From: Nemophila menziesii
Lineage: Eukaryota > Streptophyta > Magnoliopsida > Boraginales > Hydrophyllaceae
Direction of reading: 5' to 3'
Assembly (NCBI GenBank): GCA_029959085.1
Contig: JARWIR010000021.1
Coordinates: 23,027,620 to 23,091,619, forward strand
DNA: 64,000 bases
The translations under genes were made by a program, and so were the position numbers. How positions within the stretch are numbered: the first letter of the stretch is position 1; every line of letters begins with the position of its first letter. The notes under the pieces are model-generated. The model made no database searches. It was not told the origin of the DNA and saw only the letters and a list, made by a program, of their open reading frames with translations. Shown here piece by piece: positions 36,991-48,461 of the stretch.

Positions 36991-38036
36991 ATGCCGTTAC
37001 CGGAAAGTCCTAGTCAATTACCAGAATGTCCTAGACCTCCACCCACGCACATATATAAAAAGAAGGCTCAACGTACTTCTAACTATTCAACCGCAGAAGA
37101 CAAATTATTGTGCAAAGCGTGGATCAAACACTCGAACGGTCCAATCAATGGAAATGATCAAACAGGGCAACAATATTTGTCATGAATCGAGGATGAGTTT
37201 AAGCTACATCCAGTTTTAGAGAAGGTGAGATCGGTTAAATAGCTTACTACGCAGATGGGAGTGATAAAGCCGACGTTGGCAAAATGGAACGAGAGTTATA
37301 TGAGTGTTGTGAGATTAAATCAAAGTGGGAAAACAGAACAAAATTGGGTAATTATCTCTTAAAACAAATTTATAATTATGTATATTTTACCTTGACTATA
37401 TTTGTGCACTTTTTATGTAGATTGACGACGCTAAAAAACTGTTTAAAGCCCTAAATGGAGATGAATTTAAGTGGTTTTACAGTTAGGAAATTTTGAAAGA
37501 CGAGCCAAAGTTTTTGACGTATATTGCAACACAACACAAGACAAAGCAAGCTAAATCCCGCAAAACACTAGGACCATGTATAGATTTAGGAAAAGATGGA
37601 GAAGATTGAGACGACGATGATATCGAAACTGTGCCTGACCAGGTTAGACCACGTGTAGAAAAGCAGAATTTTTTTTACGTGGTAAGTGAAAAGCAATTAA
37701 CGTTGAAGACGAGGGCTGGAAACAACAGTTTATTGATCTCAAGAATATGCACCATTAGGAGAGGTTAGCCCAGCAAGACCGAGATCGAGAGGATAGAGAA
37801 AGGTACCGACAGAGGATCTTATACGAGCAAATATGGTACACGAGAGAGTGATACGAGAGCGAGAGGACCTTGAAAGGCACCAACAAGAGGATCACCATCG
37901 AGCAACAATTGCACAAGAAGATATGATTATGAGTAAGGATTTATCAGGGATGAAGCCGGAGGTAGCAAATTTCTGGATGACTACACAACAAAACATTTTG
38001 AATAAATATAACATTAAAAATGTAATTAAGATTTAA
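36991..38036 (+). pseudogene. Harbinger ORF1 (Myb/NAM-like DNA-binding accessory protein)
   Basis: The first exon from the ATG at 36991 contains YSTAEDKLLCKAWIKHSNG, the trihelix/Myb-like start of plant Harbinger ORF1 proteins. After in-frame stops it continues as IEDEFKLHPVLEKVRS and LAKWNESYMSVVRLNQSGKT. A GTAATT donor at about 37347 and an acceptor before 37421 frame a 75-bp intron. Exon 2 starts IDDAKKLFKALNGDEFKW and ends in an Arg/Glu-rich coiled-coil tail (37833-38036, IREREDLERHQQEDHHRATI). In the family it binds the transposon ends with the transposase. At least three stops are present. Confidence 0.75.
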
Positions 38037-38246
38037 ATTGTTGTAATTTTCATGCTATTTTATTAAACGTAGTCTAATTTAAATTTTATTTTTATCCTTC
38101 TTTCATTTTGCAAAATCTTAAGTCAAAATATATAATTTTTCAAAATAAAACACTTGCATAAAATGAAAATGGGTTAACCAACACCCTTGAGGATACAAAT
38201 CACATGACATGAATTACAACAATTAAAACTACAAGCAATATCAATG

Positions 38247-39512
38247 TTAACCAACTCCATGTAAAATCCAGATGTGTGCAACAAGATCTTGTTGTAGATC
38301 ATGGTGGGCACCCTTATTCCGCATATTAAGTATTCTATCGATGAATGTTGTAAGTACCTCTGTGTCACTTCTTTCAACGGTTACAGGCGTACTCCCTTCA
38401 AGGTGCTCATAGTTATAGTCTATGTTGTGTTTATCTCGCTCATCTTCAATGATCATATTGTGCATTATAATGCACGTCTTCATGATCAAATGTAATGTTT
38501 CAACGTCCCACATACGAGCTGGACCACATACTATCACAAAACGAGCTTGTACTACACCAAATGCACGCTCGATATCTTTTCGAACAACCTCTTGTTGTGT
38601 GGCAAAGAGTTTGTTAGCACGACCGAGACAATATCTCGCTGGTATAGTTTTGACAAATACTGGACAATTTGGGTAAATTCCATCAGCTAGGTAATGGCCC
38701 ATAGTGTTAAACTCACCGGAGGAGCCCGATCTTAGGCAAGTGGTGGAATATATATGATACCTGCAAAACATTTAGATCATTGTGTGAAACTGGCATTCCA
38801 AAAAGTTCATGCCATATCCAAAGGTCTTGTGAAGCCACTGCTTCTAAAATAATAGATGGATCTGGGTGATGACCGGTATATGCTCCATGCCATGCAGTTG
38901 GGAAACTTTTCCATTTCCAGTGCATACAATCTATACTTCCCAACATGCCAGGGTAGCTCTTTGTTCATTAATCTCTAAAAGGCGCGCAATATCCTCCTTG
39001 TTTGGAGATCTCAAATATTTTTAAGAGAATATTTCATCCATTGCCTTAACAAAACTTCTCAAACACAATTTGGTAGTGGATTCTCCAATAAGCACATACT
39101 CGTCCACTGCATCAGCAACAACTCCATAGCACAACATTTTGAAAACAACAGTCACCTTTTGTAACGTAGTTAAACCCCAAACTCTAGCAACATCTTGAGT
39201 GTGAACAAAGTATTCATCATATGATGAGACTTCATTCATAATATAGGTGAATAACTTGGTTCTCATGCGAAACCATCTTCAGAAAATGTGCTCTGGATAC
39301 ACGGGAGGTTCTGCAAAGTAATCACAGTAAATTTTTAGATGACCTTCCGACCTATCACAGTGAATATTAATACGCCCCGGGATAGAACCTCGACGTGCCT
39401 TTTGTTGTTGCTTCCTGCGATGTTCCTCTTCTAAAAGACATACAAAGGCTATATCGTCATCATCTTCACTTGAATCATTATAAACTGAACTAAATGGTGG
39501 ATAATGACTCAT
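38247..39512 (-). pseudogene. PIF/Harbinger DDE transposase (Plant_tran / DDE_4 type)
   Basis: The start is MSHYPPFSSVYNDSSEDDDD at 39512. Motifs in order: PPVYPEHIF (then TGA where Arg is usual), RTKLFTYIMNEV, LCYGVVADAVDEY, GSIDCMHWKWK, PTAWHGAYTGHHPDPSIILE, NDLNVL, YLADGIYPNCPVFVKTI, RKDIERAFGVVQARFVIV and the C-terminal WDVETLHLIMKTCIIMHNMI. The three catalytic acids (D of SIDCMHW, D of NDLNVL, E of IERAFG) are all kept. There are two nonsense codons (near 39280 and 39021) and two frameshifts (near 38945 and 38770). The last 175 residues are open. Confidence 0.88.
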
Positions 39513-40195
39513 AGTGAAACAAAAGTTTATGTGAAGTGCAATGTATTGAAAGTGTGAAGGTTGTGTTGGATATATAAGAATAAATACCTTCATTTATAGA
39601 TTAGAGATAATGATCGGACGTCAAAGATCGAAGATAAAAGATCTCATCCAACGGTTGATGTTAAGGTAAAAGATTTTTGATATAGATAAGAACCGAATGG
39701 ATGTTATTGAAGGTAAGATCTTGTATCCAACGGTTGGTACACAATAAAAAGATATTGTATAAAAAGAATAATTGAATGAGATTTTACGAATCTATCTTGA
39801 TCGAATAAATTTTATTTTAGTATTAAAATTATGCATGAAAAATAAATTTTAGAGATTAAATTAATTGAATATTATTAACTTAATTTATTGTTAAATAATA
39901 TATAATTTTTATACTAATTACGAAAAAAGATTAACACTAATTAATTTTTATTAGAAAATTTGATCAAGATAATTTCATAATTAAATGATTTTATAATATA
40001 AAATACAAATAAAATATAAAAAAATTAAAATTAAAAATAAAGCATAAAGCTTTTCTCTATTTGGCAAGACACCACTAAAGTTACTATCTCCCAAAAATAA
40101 AATGTTTTTACAAATTTAAATTTTGAATCTCCATTTTGCCAAAATGCTATCTCTATTTTGTCAAATCACTAAAAATGCTCTTAGTCATGCTCTAA

Positions 40196-40340
40196 GGGGG
40201 TATAAAGAGGGGTTGTGATTGATTTTAAGTTAAAAATATGTCATGAAAACGGTTGAGATCGTTCCGTTACTTAAAACATTAAAATCTTCCAAAATGCCCC
40301 TACTATATATTTATATATATAAAATGTCTAAAAAAATCAC

Positions 40341-40439
<99 letters not shown>

Positions 40440-41072
40440 GTTTGTTCACAAGACATTCGGTTTCACGATGAAAAGTCACCTTCATAGAAAAATCACCTTC
40501 GCCCTAACCTTACTTCCCCTCTGACTCACTGGCCACCACCACACCACCCCAATACCTATCCTCTTCGTACCTAATAGGCTCACCATCTCTCCTTAGCTCA
40601 CAACCTCACCATCTTCCGTAACTCTCCTTGCTCATAGACGTAGCTGTGAAATTTCCGCTCCTACAACGGAAATGAAGCCTTCATTAATGGAGGGGAAATG
40701 CAAAGGTGAATTTTCGATTTATGAACAAGTTTCATCCCTAATACTTTACGGGCTCAGAAACTGAGCAATACCTACAAAAACAAGTGGCAAAAACAGTTGC
40801 ATATAAGTTGTTTGAAAAAATGCCTCTGAGAAGTACGATAATCCAGTAATTATTGAACTTACTGATGCCAAGACCAAAAAACTAAAGAACATTTTGGAGG
40901 TAATGGGATTAATTATCTTCTCAAGAAACTTATGAGAAGTAATTTACTAAACTTTTTATTAGGTAGATGCAACACTAATTGCCACAAGAAGCCTCCTTCA
41001 TATAAGAATATTTATATTCTTATGTGACATATGCGTCTAACTATTTAATTATAAAGTTTAAGTTTATATATA
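40196..41072. other. Spacer with (CT)n, no gene recognised
   Basis: It holds a long (CT)n tract and AT-rich sequence. The frames crossing the tract are repeat artefacts. Confidence 0.6.
40347..40436. repeat. (CT)n microsatellite, about 45 units
   Basis: Uninterrupted CT dinucleotides. The opposite-strand Arg-Glu ORF is an artefact. Confidence 0.97.
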
Positions 41073-41515
41073 TGTTGAAGATTATAATATAAAAGATGAT
41101 ACCATGATGGATTGGTTTCAATTAAAGTATTATAATTTGGGTGTATTAATAACCCTCTTCCCTTACCTCAATAAACAAAAATGATATTCCTTCTATAACC
41201 GTTATTAAAAGATATTTGTTTTGAGTAACTCTCACAAGTTCCTATAAAATCAACATCATTATCATTACATGAACAACATACTTTTACTCTTCATAAAAAC
41301 AAAATTTAAAAAATCGACTGTTATAGTGATTGAATTCTTTATCCATCAAAAAGATTATTCAAAGAAAGAGGAAAAAGGGAAGAGAAAATTAATTAATGAA
41401 TTAATTTATACTAATAGTCATCATCAATGGATCAAGGTTAGTATTCTTCTATTACAGTTTATAAAGTAATTATGGTTAAATTACACAATGATCTAGATAT
41501 AAAAGTTAAATAACA
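41073..41515 (+). repeat. 5' LTR of the copia element (443 bp)
   Basis: It begins TGTTGAAGATTATAAT and ends AAATAACA two bases before the PBS, with a TATAAAA box at 41243-41249. The left edge is inferred from the TG start and the usual copia LTR size, because no second LTR is present. Confidence 0.62.
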
Positions 41516-41517
41516 AT

Positions 41518-41530
41518 TGGTATCAGAGCC
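41518..41530 (+). other. Primer-binding site (initiator tRNA-Met) of the copia element
   Basis: TGGTATCAGAGCC, the classic copia site, complementary to the 3' end of plant tRNA-Met(i). Confidence 0.93.
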
Positions 41531-42156
41531 AATCTAGATCTATTTAATTTACCGATTATTATGAATTTTTTTTATCAGCGATATAAAGTGTGTTATATTT
41601 ATTTAAATATGATGAATTATGTATATAATTATCTTAAAGATTCCGCTTTTATTAAGTTTTGGTTAACTGTGTTTATGAAATAACAACACAATATAAAATC
41701 ATTTTACCCATGAAAAGTTTTAACTTTTTTTGTAAAAACATGCTAGTCACCAAAGTGACCTTGTTAAATTACAATTTAATTATGATGGATAATGATTAAT
41801 TGATGCATAAATGACATACTTTGTTTTATTGATCAATTGTTTTATTAATTATATTCTTGGAGATCACCCAAAGGTGTACCATTGAATATAATTAGTAAAA
41901 TGAATAGTATTAATCTTTTATTACTAGTTAATGACATATATTGCCCAAAGGTTGCATGGTTATTCTGATTTATGGTAGATTTGATTGATTGTCAAAGTAT
42001 TGTTTTTTGTTTGCATCAGTGAAGGTGTATATGTTTAAGTATTGCTCAAAGGTTCCTTAAATATATGCTATAAAGTTCCAATTGAAAATATATATTATGA
42101 ATCTGTATTAGTTTTGTTTTAACACTAATAGATAAGCATGTATAAATGTTGTAGCA

Positions 42157-44995
42157 TTGTCAAATATTTTTGCATCCGCTAACTCTGTCATGAAAGTCAA
42201 TGGGCTAAATTATGGTGAATGGACTGATCAAATCAAGTTTACTCTTGGTGAATGTCATTGGACTTTGCAATCCTCTCTGATGAAGAACCACCCGCTATTA
42301 CAGATGATAATTCTGATGCTGACAAATCTCGCTGTGAGATTTGGGAGCGATCAAACAGGTTGAGCTTGAATCTCATGAGGATGTCGATGGGAAAAAGTAT
42401 TAAACTATCAATGTCCAAGACAGAAAATGCAAGGGAAATCATTAAAGCGATTAAGGAGTGTTCACAATCAAATTTGGCTGATAAGTCTATTGTAGGAAGC
42501 CTTATGAGTGAGCTTACTACAAAGAAATATGACTAGTCTCAGTCAATCCGCGATCATGTGACACACATGTCAAACTTGGCATCAAAGTTAACGACCTTGG
42601 GAATGGAAGTTCACGAGCAATTCTTGGTCCAATTCATTATGAACTCTCTACCTCATCATTTAGCCAGTTCCAGGTGAACTACAACACAATTAAAGATAAA
42701 TGGAACTTTATAGAATTGAAGGCTATGCTGATTCAAGAAGAGGGAAGATTAAAGAAGTTCAATGACCAAGTTGTTAATCTCATAGGTCTTGAAAGAGCCA
42801 GCAGCAGTAAAGCAACACCATGTAAAAATTGCAAAAAGAAAGATAAGATTTTTCTGAAAAGGCCTGAAAGTCAAACCAGTAAAGAAATTAACAGTTTCTT
42901 TTGCAAGAAAATGGGACACTTCAAGAAAGATTGTCTGAAAAAGGAAGGCATGGTTCGATAAAAAAGGTAAACATTACAGTTTTGTTTGCTCTGAATTGAA
43001 TCTTATATAAGTGCCTAATAATACCTGGTGGTTAGATTTTGGTGCTACTACTCATGTGTCTCATATTAAACAGGGATTCCGTTTGATCCATCCCATAAGA
43101 GGAGTTGAACAATACTTGTTCATGGGAAACAGGATGAAGGCACGAATTGAAGGCATTGGGACTTATAGATTGATCTTGCAGACAGGTTGTCATGTAGATC
43201 TTGAAGGGTGTCTTTATGTACCTGAATGTGTTAGAAATCTTGTTTTTATTAGTATATTAGATAATTTAGGTTTTAATTTTAAGATTTGACATGGTGGATT
43301 TTCATTGTACCTAAATAATAACTTTTATGGTAGAGGTATTTTGTTTGATTCACTTTACAGGTTTAATCTTGATGCAAAGTTTTCTGAATCCTTATTTAAT
43401 ATTGAAATTCAGGCACTAAACGTAGTACATCTAATGAGAATTCTGCCTTCTTATGGCATCAAAGACTAGTTCACATATCCAAGGAAAGAATTATGAGGTT
43501 GGTAAAGAATGAAATTCTACCTCAACTTTAGTGATCTAGATATGTGTATAGACTGCATTAAAGGAAAGCAGACCAGCCACAAGAAGCACTCAGCTCCTTG
43601 AATTAATTCACACTGATATTTGTGGCCCTTTCGATGCTACTTCATGGAACAGAGAGAGATATTTTATCACCTTTATTGATGATTATTCACGTTATGGTTA
43701 CACGTATCTTTTGCATGAAAAGTCTGAATCAGTGAATGTCTTTGAGGTGTTCGTTGATGAAGTGGAAAGGCAACTAGATAGAAAAGAAAAAGGGGTGAGA
43801 TCTAATAGAGGTGGTAAATTTTATGGAAAGTTCAATGAAAGTGGACAATGCCCAGGTCCATTTGCAAAGTTACTTCAAAGTAAAGGTATTTGTTCACATT
43901 ACACAATGCATGGAACTCCTCAGCAGAATGGTGTAGCTGAAAGGCGAAATCATACTCTAATGGAAATGGTTAGGAGCATGTTAAGTAAAAGTTCTTTACC
44001 CATTTCTTTGTGGACATATGCATTAAAGACTGCAACATATGTGCTTAACAAGGTTCCTAGTAAAGCAATTTCTAAGACCCTTTTTGAACTATGGGTGGGA
44101 AGGAAACCTAGTTTGAGGCATCTATGTGTCTGGGGTTGTCCAGCAGAGGCAAGGTTATATAACCCACACGAAAAGAAACTTGATTCTAGGACCGTTAATG
44201 TTTTTTTAATGGCTATCCTGAAATATCAAAGCAGTATGTATTTTATTGTCTAAAACACAGTACGAGAATAGTTGAAACGGGTAATGCTAGGTTTATTGAG
44301 AATGATGAAACTAGTGGGAGTGGTGAACTACGAAATGTGGATTTTACAGAAATCCAAGATAAAGTTGATTCACCTATTGTTGTACCTAAGGTTGTTGTTC
44401 CCATCGTTGTATCACATTCAAATGATACAATAGAACAACATGATGTTGTGCAAACACCACTAGCAGAAATTACAGCTGATGAACCTGTCACAAATCAAGA
44501 AGATAATAGTGCACCACAAGAAATATTAAGGAGATCTGTAAGAGAAAGAAGATGTGCCATTTCAAATGATTATATGGTATATGCTATCGAAATGAATGTG
44601 ACTTAAGCAGTGATGAAGACGCGAACACTTTCCTAAAGGCCATGGAAAGTAACAATTCAGATAAGTGGTTGATTGCTGCAAAAGAAGAAATAAAATCCAT
44701 GGATGACAATAGAGTTTGGGACTTAGTAGAGTTGCCTAATGGTTTCAAACTTGTTGGATCAAAATGGGTCTTTAAGACCAAATACGACTCGAAAGGTAAT
44801 ATTGAAAGGTATAAGCCTCGCCTTGTTGCTAAAGGATTCACCCAAAAAGATGAAATTGACTATAAGAGACTTTCTCTCCAGTTTCAAAGAAAGACTCTCT
44901 ACGAATTGTTTTGGCTTTGGTAGCTCATTATGATCTCGAACTTCACCAAATGGATATGAAATCCGCCTTTCTTAATGGAGAGCTTGAGAGGCTGC
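42157..44995 (+). pseudogene. copia gag-pol, broken and truncated in reverse transcriptase
   Basis: Domains in order: gag of the UBN2/retrotran_gag type (NGLNYGEWTDQIKFTLGE), a zinc knuckle (FFCKKMGHFKKDC), a protease with WWLDFGATTHVSH, GAG-pre-integrase (FWHQRLVHISKERIMRL), the integrase core (IHTDICGPF, FITFIDDYSRYGYTYLL, HGTPQQNGVAERRNHTL), and RT ([43 protein letters not shown]). The protease has D-F-G where D-S/T-G is expected, so it is probably inactive. Frameshifts near 42280, 43290 and 44890 and several stops occur. The YVDD box and RNase H are absent. Confidence 0.9.
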
Positions 44996-45544
44996 AAAAC
45001 AAAAGAAGATAAAGTTAGAATCATGCCCTTATTATATAACCAAGGGTGTATAGCAGAGATAAGACTTACCAGCAGTGGTGACTATAAATAATCCCTATAA
45101 CCATGTTCGTAAATAAAGTGAATATTGTTAGGTAAGAATACTGAGACACTCTCTATTTTATATTTTAAGAGTAAAAAGAAGAGAATACAGCAAACGTATA
45201 AACAAAAATATTTCTTTTTTTTGGAGACAAATATTGTATATCTCAAAGTGTTCTTGCTCAGGTACCGGACCCATCTTTTGATAAAGATAAGCAATATAGT
45301 CTAGTTATGCTCTTAGAGGATATTTCTGAATACCTGAAATACAACATTATGATTAAAATCTAAACTAAGTAAAGTTATGTTTAACTTAATCAGCCACGTG
45401 TTAAAAAACACAGTATAGTCCCTTTCTTGCTACTGATATACAAACTTACCGTTGACTTGATCATTGCTTTTATTACCTTGTATGTTTGAATTTGTGACCG
45501 GGAGATTACGCATCGATTCCCAGAAATCACAATCTAAATAAGAT
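44996..45544. other. Spacer, no gene recognised
   Basis: AT-rich. A short open stretch (QVPDPSFDKDKQYSLVMLLE near 45260) has no recognised family. Confidence 0.45.
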
Positions 45545-45559
45545 ATATCAAGAAAAAAT

Positions 45560-45757
45560 GTGACGTATAATGCTTTGAATGGAAATGGCGGTAATAGTGG
45601 AGGTGGAGGGAAAAATATTGTGGGACCCATTTTAAAGACGAAAGGTATTGGGAAGAAATCAGAGAGGAAACGTGGGAAAGCAGAGAAAACTATTAGTTTA
45701 GAGGTTTTGCAGCAGTATTTTGCTGGGGGTCTTAAGGATGCTGCTAAAAGTCTTGGT
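45560..45757 (+). pseudogene. Orphan exon of a NIN-like protein (NLP), first half of the RWP-RK domain
   Basis: The frame reads a Gly-rich lead, then [20 protein letters not shown] and [15 protein letters not shown]. This is the diagnostic N-terminal part of the RWP-RK DNA-binding domain of NLP nitrate-response transcription factors. It ends at a GTATGT donor that would split the next codon after its first base, as expected for an intron inside the domain. The second half of the domain (with the W-P-S-R-K helix) is not found downstream in the window. A relocated gene fragment is more likely than a working gene. Confidence 0.78.
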
Positions 45758-45795
45758 GGTATGTTTTATCTCTTCTTAATTAATATTATACGTGT

Positions 45796-46195
45796 ATATA
45801 GGGACCTGTAGTGCAATTTTTGCATAATGTAGTGCAATTCTTGCATGATTTAGGGATTGATAGTGAGAGTTTGCATAATATAGGGACTAATAGTGCAATT
45901 TTTGCATAATATAAGGACCAATAATTCACTTTTTGCATGATATAGGAACCAATAATGCAATTTTTGAGTAATATACGGACCAAGCAGTGTACTTTTTGCA
46001 CAAAGTACGAAGCTGTAATGCAATTTTTGCACAATATAATGCAATTTTTTGCATATTATAAGAACCTGTAATGCACTTTTTTCATAACATAAGATCCTAC
46101 AGTTTTTGCAACCAATAGGGCAATTTTTCATAATACAGGGACCAATATGGTGATTTTTGAATAATATAAAGATCTATAGGTAATTTTTTGCATAA
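45796..46195 (+). repeat. Degenerate minisatellite, about 12 units of ~31 bp
   Basis: The unit is close to GGGACCAATAGTGCAATTTTT then GCATAATATA. An inverted version lies at 47586-47880. The minus-strand ORFs over it (Cys/Tyr-rich) are artefacts of the repeat. Confidence 0.85.
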
Positions 46196-46493
46196 CAGAC
46201 ATAATAAATGATAATACATGGAAAATTTTGTTACATAATAAAAGATAATATTAGTGCAAAGAGTTGCAATATTGCATTTAGAAGGAAAGCGTGGAAGGGA
46301 AATCGAATGGGGATTGAAAATCGAGCCTTCTATAAAACATTTGGTAAGTTGAATTTGAATGCCTCTCTTTTCTTTTTTTGCTGAAACATTTATATATCTC
46401 TGTGAATTTGTTGTTTATGTATGCAAGTAGTATCTGAAGGGAAAAATAATAATATACCCCAACTCTGGGGTAATTGCGAATTCAAATACTCAT

Positions 46494-46940
46494 TTGCGAG
46501 GTAACAAAATAACTAGTAAATGGGTCCCACCCCCAAAAAACTCTATAAAAATTAATTGCGATGCCTCATTTACTAAAAATGGTTCTACTATTGCATGTAT
46601 TGCCAGGGACTATAAAGGAAAAGTGCTAAGGTGTCAAGGATGGAAGATTAATGCTGACAATAGCTTGGAGGCTGAAGGATTGGGAGTTTTGAAGGCCTGT
46701 CTATGGGCTAAGGAGCTTAACAATTTCCATTGCATAGTGGAAAATGACAATCTTACCCTTATGGAGCCTTTAGTTAGCAATTTTCCCTTTAATTCTCCAT
46801 GTATAGCGAATGTAATTAGGAGTATTTATTTTGTTGCTGAAATTTGTAATCCTTCTTTTTCTTTCACGAAAAGAGATGGAAATTTGATAGCGGATTGGAC
46901 TTGCAAAAATTTGCCGCTTGGTGAGTCTTATGACTTTTGA
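46494..46940 (+). pseudogene. RNase H-like (RVT_3) domain of a plant LINE or LINE-derived gene
   Basis: A 148-residue open frame contains WVPPPKNSIKINCDASFTKN, IARDYKGKVLRC, EAEGLGVLKACLWAKEL, IVENDNLTLMEPL, and RDGNLIADWTCKNLPLGE. That is the order of motifs in the RNase H domain at the C-terminus of plant L1-type LINEs. The catalytic pattern D (NCDAS), E (LEAEG), D (VENDN), D (LIADW) appears kept. Downstream CCCCCCGTGGGGGTAGGCTAAC resembles the 3' UTR of such LINEs. Upstream RT sequence is missing, so it is a 5'-truncated LINE end or a captured domain. Confidence 0.72.
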
Positions 46941-47059
46941 GCAAGTCCTTTCCCCTCTAAACTAGCTTTATTGTTAAGCCTTGATATGCCCCCCGTGGGG
47001 GTAGGCTAACAAAATTCTGTAATTGTGGTTTTTTAATACAAGCGTTTAGAACAAAAAAG

Positions 47060-47240
47060 AAAAATATCTGAAGGTGTTGTATCAAATCAGGGTGTGAGGG
47101 CTTGGCTTAAACAAGTTGTGGAAACTAATGGCTTGAGACTTATTTGCCCTCCACTGAGCCTTTGTGTAGATAATTTATGAAACTAATAAAAGTCGGCATA
47201 TCCCATTTTATAATATAGGTGTAATGATCTATAAGAATAG
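47060..47240 (+). pseudogene. Fragment of a TsaD/GCP1-type tRNA threonylcarbamoyl transferase gene
   Basis: The frame reads EGVVSNQGVRAWLKQVVETN, then GLRLICPPLSLCVDN and a stop. This matches the conserved end of the Kae1/TsaD family, known as GGVAxNxxLR...CPPxxLCTDN. A short 45-bp interruption is followed by GVM, as expected after TDN. The organellar plant homologue acts in t6A modification of tRNA. Only about 45 codons are present, so this is a relocated remnant. Confidence 0.65.
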
Positions 47241-47585
47241 GCTATTGTAGGAAAAAGTTTCGGGAATAAGATCTTATCTTACACTAATTCTACTAGGTAT
47301 GTAAAGAATAATTTTTTAAAATTTTGGTTTTGTATATTAATGAATGGAATTGAACAGGAGACATGTTCAGGGTTTTATCTGCTAAGACTGTGTTAGGGAA
47401 CTCCTAATTTCATCGACTGTGTTAGGGAACTCCTAATTTCATCCAAGGGTCCTAAAAATAAGTGTCCGATCCAAAATGGAGGATCCATGAGATATCTTTT
47501 GGGAGAATATGACATAATCTTGCAGAGGGTTGGTGTAACTTTGTTAAACATTCTTTCCTAGAAGTGCCCTTGAAAAATTTGATTT

Positions 47586-47880
47586 TAGTGTAATTGCAGT
47601 ATAGGTCCCTATATTATTAAAAATTACACTATAGGTCCCTTTATTAACCTCAGGATTTTTTTGGGGCCAAGGGCGTTATGTCTCGGATATTTGTTTTTGG
47701 GTTAATTGCACCAAAGGTTCCAATGTTACGCATAAATTGCACTGTAGGTCCTAGCCATGAATATTCGTTTTAAGGGGACCAAGTGGGTTCGGGGTAATGC
47801 TGTTTTTTTGAGTTAATTGCGCTATAAGTCCATATTTTATGTAAAAATTGCATAAAAGGTCCTTAAACTCAGGTCGGAAC
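47586..47880 (-). repeat. Inverted copy of the ~31-bp minisatellite
   Basis: Repeats of TAGGTCCCTATATTATTAAA and AATTGCACTATAGGTCC are the reverse complement of the units at 45796-46195. Together the two arrays bracket the RNase H and TsaD fragments. Positions 47881-48390 hold low-complexity AT-rich DNA (TTTTGGAATTTTGGTTTGG repeats) and no gene. Confidence 0.72.
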
Positions 47881-48395
47881 CAGGAACTTTTTCTTTGGTA
47901 TAACCAAGCTAGAGGTGGAAATAGAAAAGAATGGATCGGAAAAATGATCTTTCGGAAAATAACTTATTTTTTTGGGAATAGATTTTTTCCATTCCAATTC
48001 CTATCCAAAATTTGCTGAAAATTCAGAAATTTTGCCACGAAAATTTTGGAATTTTGGTTTGGAATTTTGGTTTGGAATTTCTGAACTTTAGTTTCAGAAA
48101 TTAAGGAAAAAAATTAATTATGTTAGACAATCTCTAGCATTTGGGCCAAATGGATATTTACTAGCAAAACAATTCAAAAATGGGTTAATTCCACTTTTGG
48201 GCCTAAAAAGATATATTGTTTCTACATTTAGGCCTCTTAAAAAATTCTTTCAGAATTAGGCCACATCTCTTTATTACCCTTTACCCCTAATTAAAAAAGA
48301 AAAACTAATAACCGTCCCACCCCACTACCCTACCACCCCACCACCCCACTAATTGCAACAACAACAAAAATTAACAATCATTTAAACAAAACACA

Positions 48396-48397
<2 letters not shown>

Positions 48398-48456
<59 letters not shown>
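48398..48456. repeat. (CT)n microsatellite
   Basis: About 29 CT units, 15 bp upstream of the presumed 5' leader of the Ulp1-like gene. It could act as a Y-patch-like promoter tract; that is inference. Confidence 0.92.

Positions 48457-48461
<5 letters not shown>

Larger units (their letters stand above)
34968..40192. mobile_element. PIF/Harbinger transposon (5.2 kb) with both genes
   Basis: The ends GAGCATGACCAATG (34968) and, inverted at 40192, GAGCATGACTAAG are flanked by TAA (34965-34967 and 40193-40195), the 3-bp target duplication typical of PIF/Harbinger. The interior holds the two expected convergent genes: a Myb/NAM-like ORF1 on plus and the DDE transposase on minus. Each has a few stops or frameshifts, so it is not autonomous now. 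A SINE sits in the left arm. Sequence near 39930-40180 is AT-rich and non-coding. Confidence 0.88.
41073..44995 (+). mobile_element. Ty1/copia retrotransposon, 3' truncated
   Basis: The order is 5' LTR (41073-41515), PBS for initiator tRNA-Met (41518-41530) and gag-pol (42157-44995). The sequence ends inside reverse transcriptase, and no 3' LTR is found before unrelated sequence, so the right half was lost by deletion or cut off by a later rearrangement. Confidence 0.87.

Noticed and set aside
38301..38676. Plus-strand ORFs across the transposase
   Set aside because: The minus-strand frame carries clear transposase motifs; these are antisense shadows.
40243..40524. Leu-Ser and Arg-Glu repeat ORFs on both strands
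   Set aside because: They come from the (CT)n tract; no start context or flanking domain supports them.
45260..45350. Open stretch QVPDPSFDKDKQYSLVMLLE as an upstream NLP exon
   Set aside because: I could not match it to any NLP region and saw no acceptor or donor in the right phase.
45786..46131. Minus-strand Cys-Lys-Asn repeat ORFs that look like small cysteine-rich proteins
   Set aside because: They follow exactly the 31-bp minisatellite period and have no signal peptide or conserved spacing.
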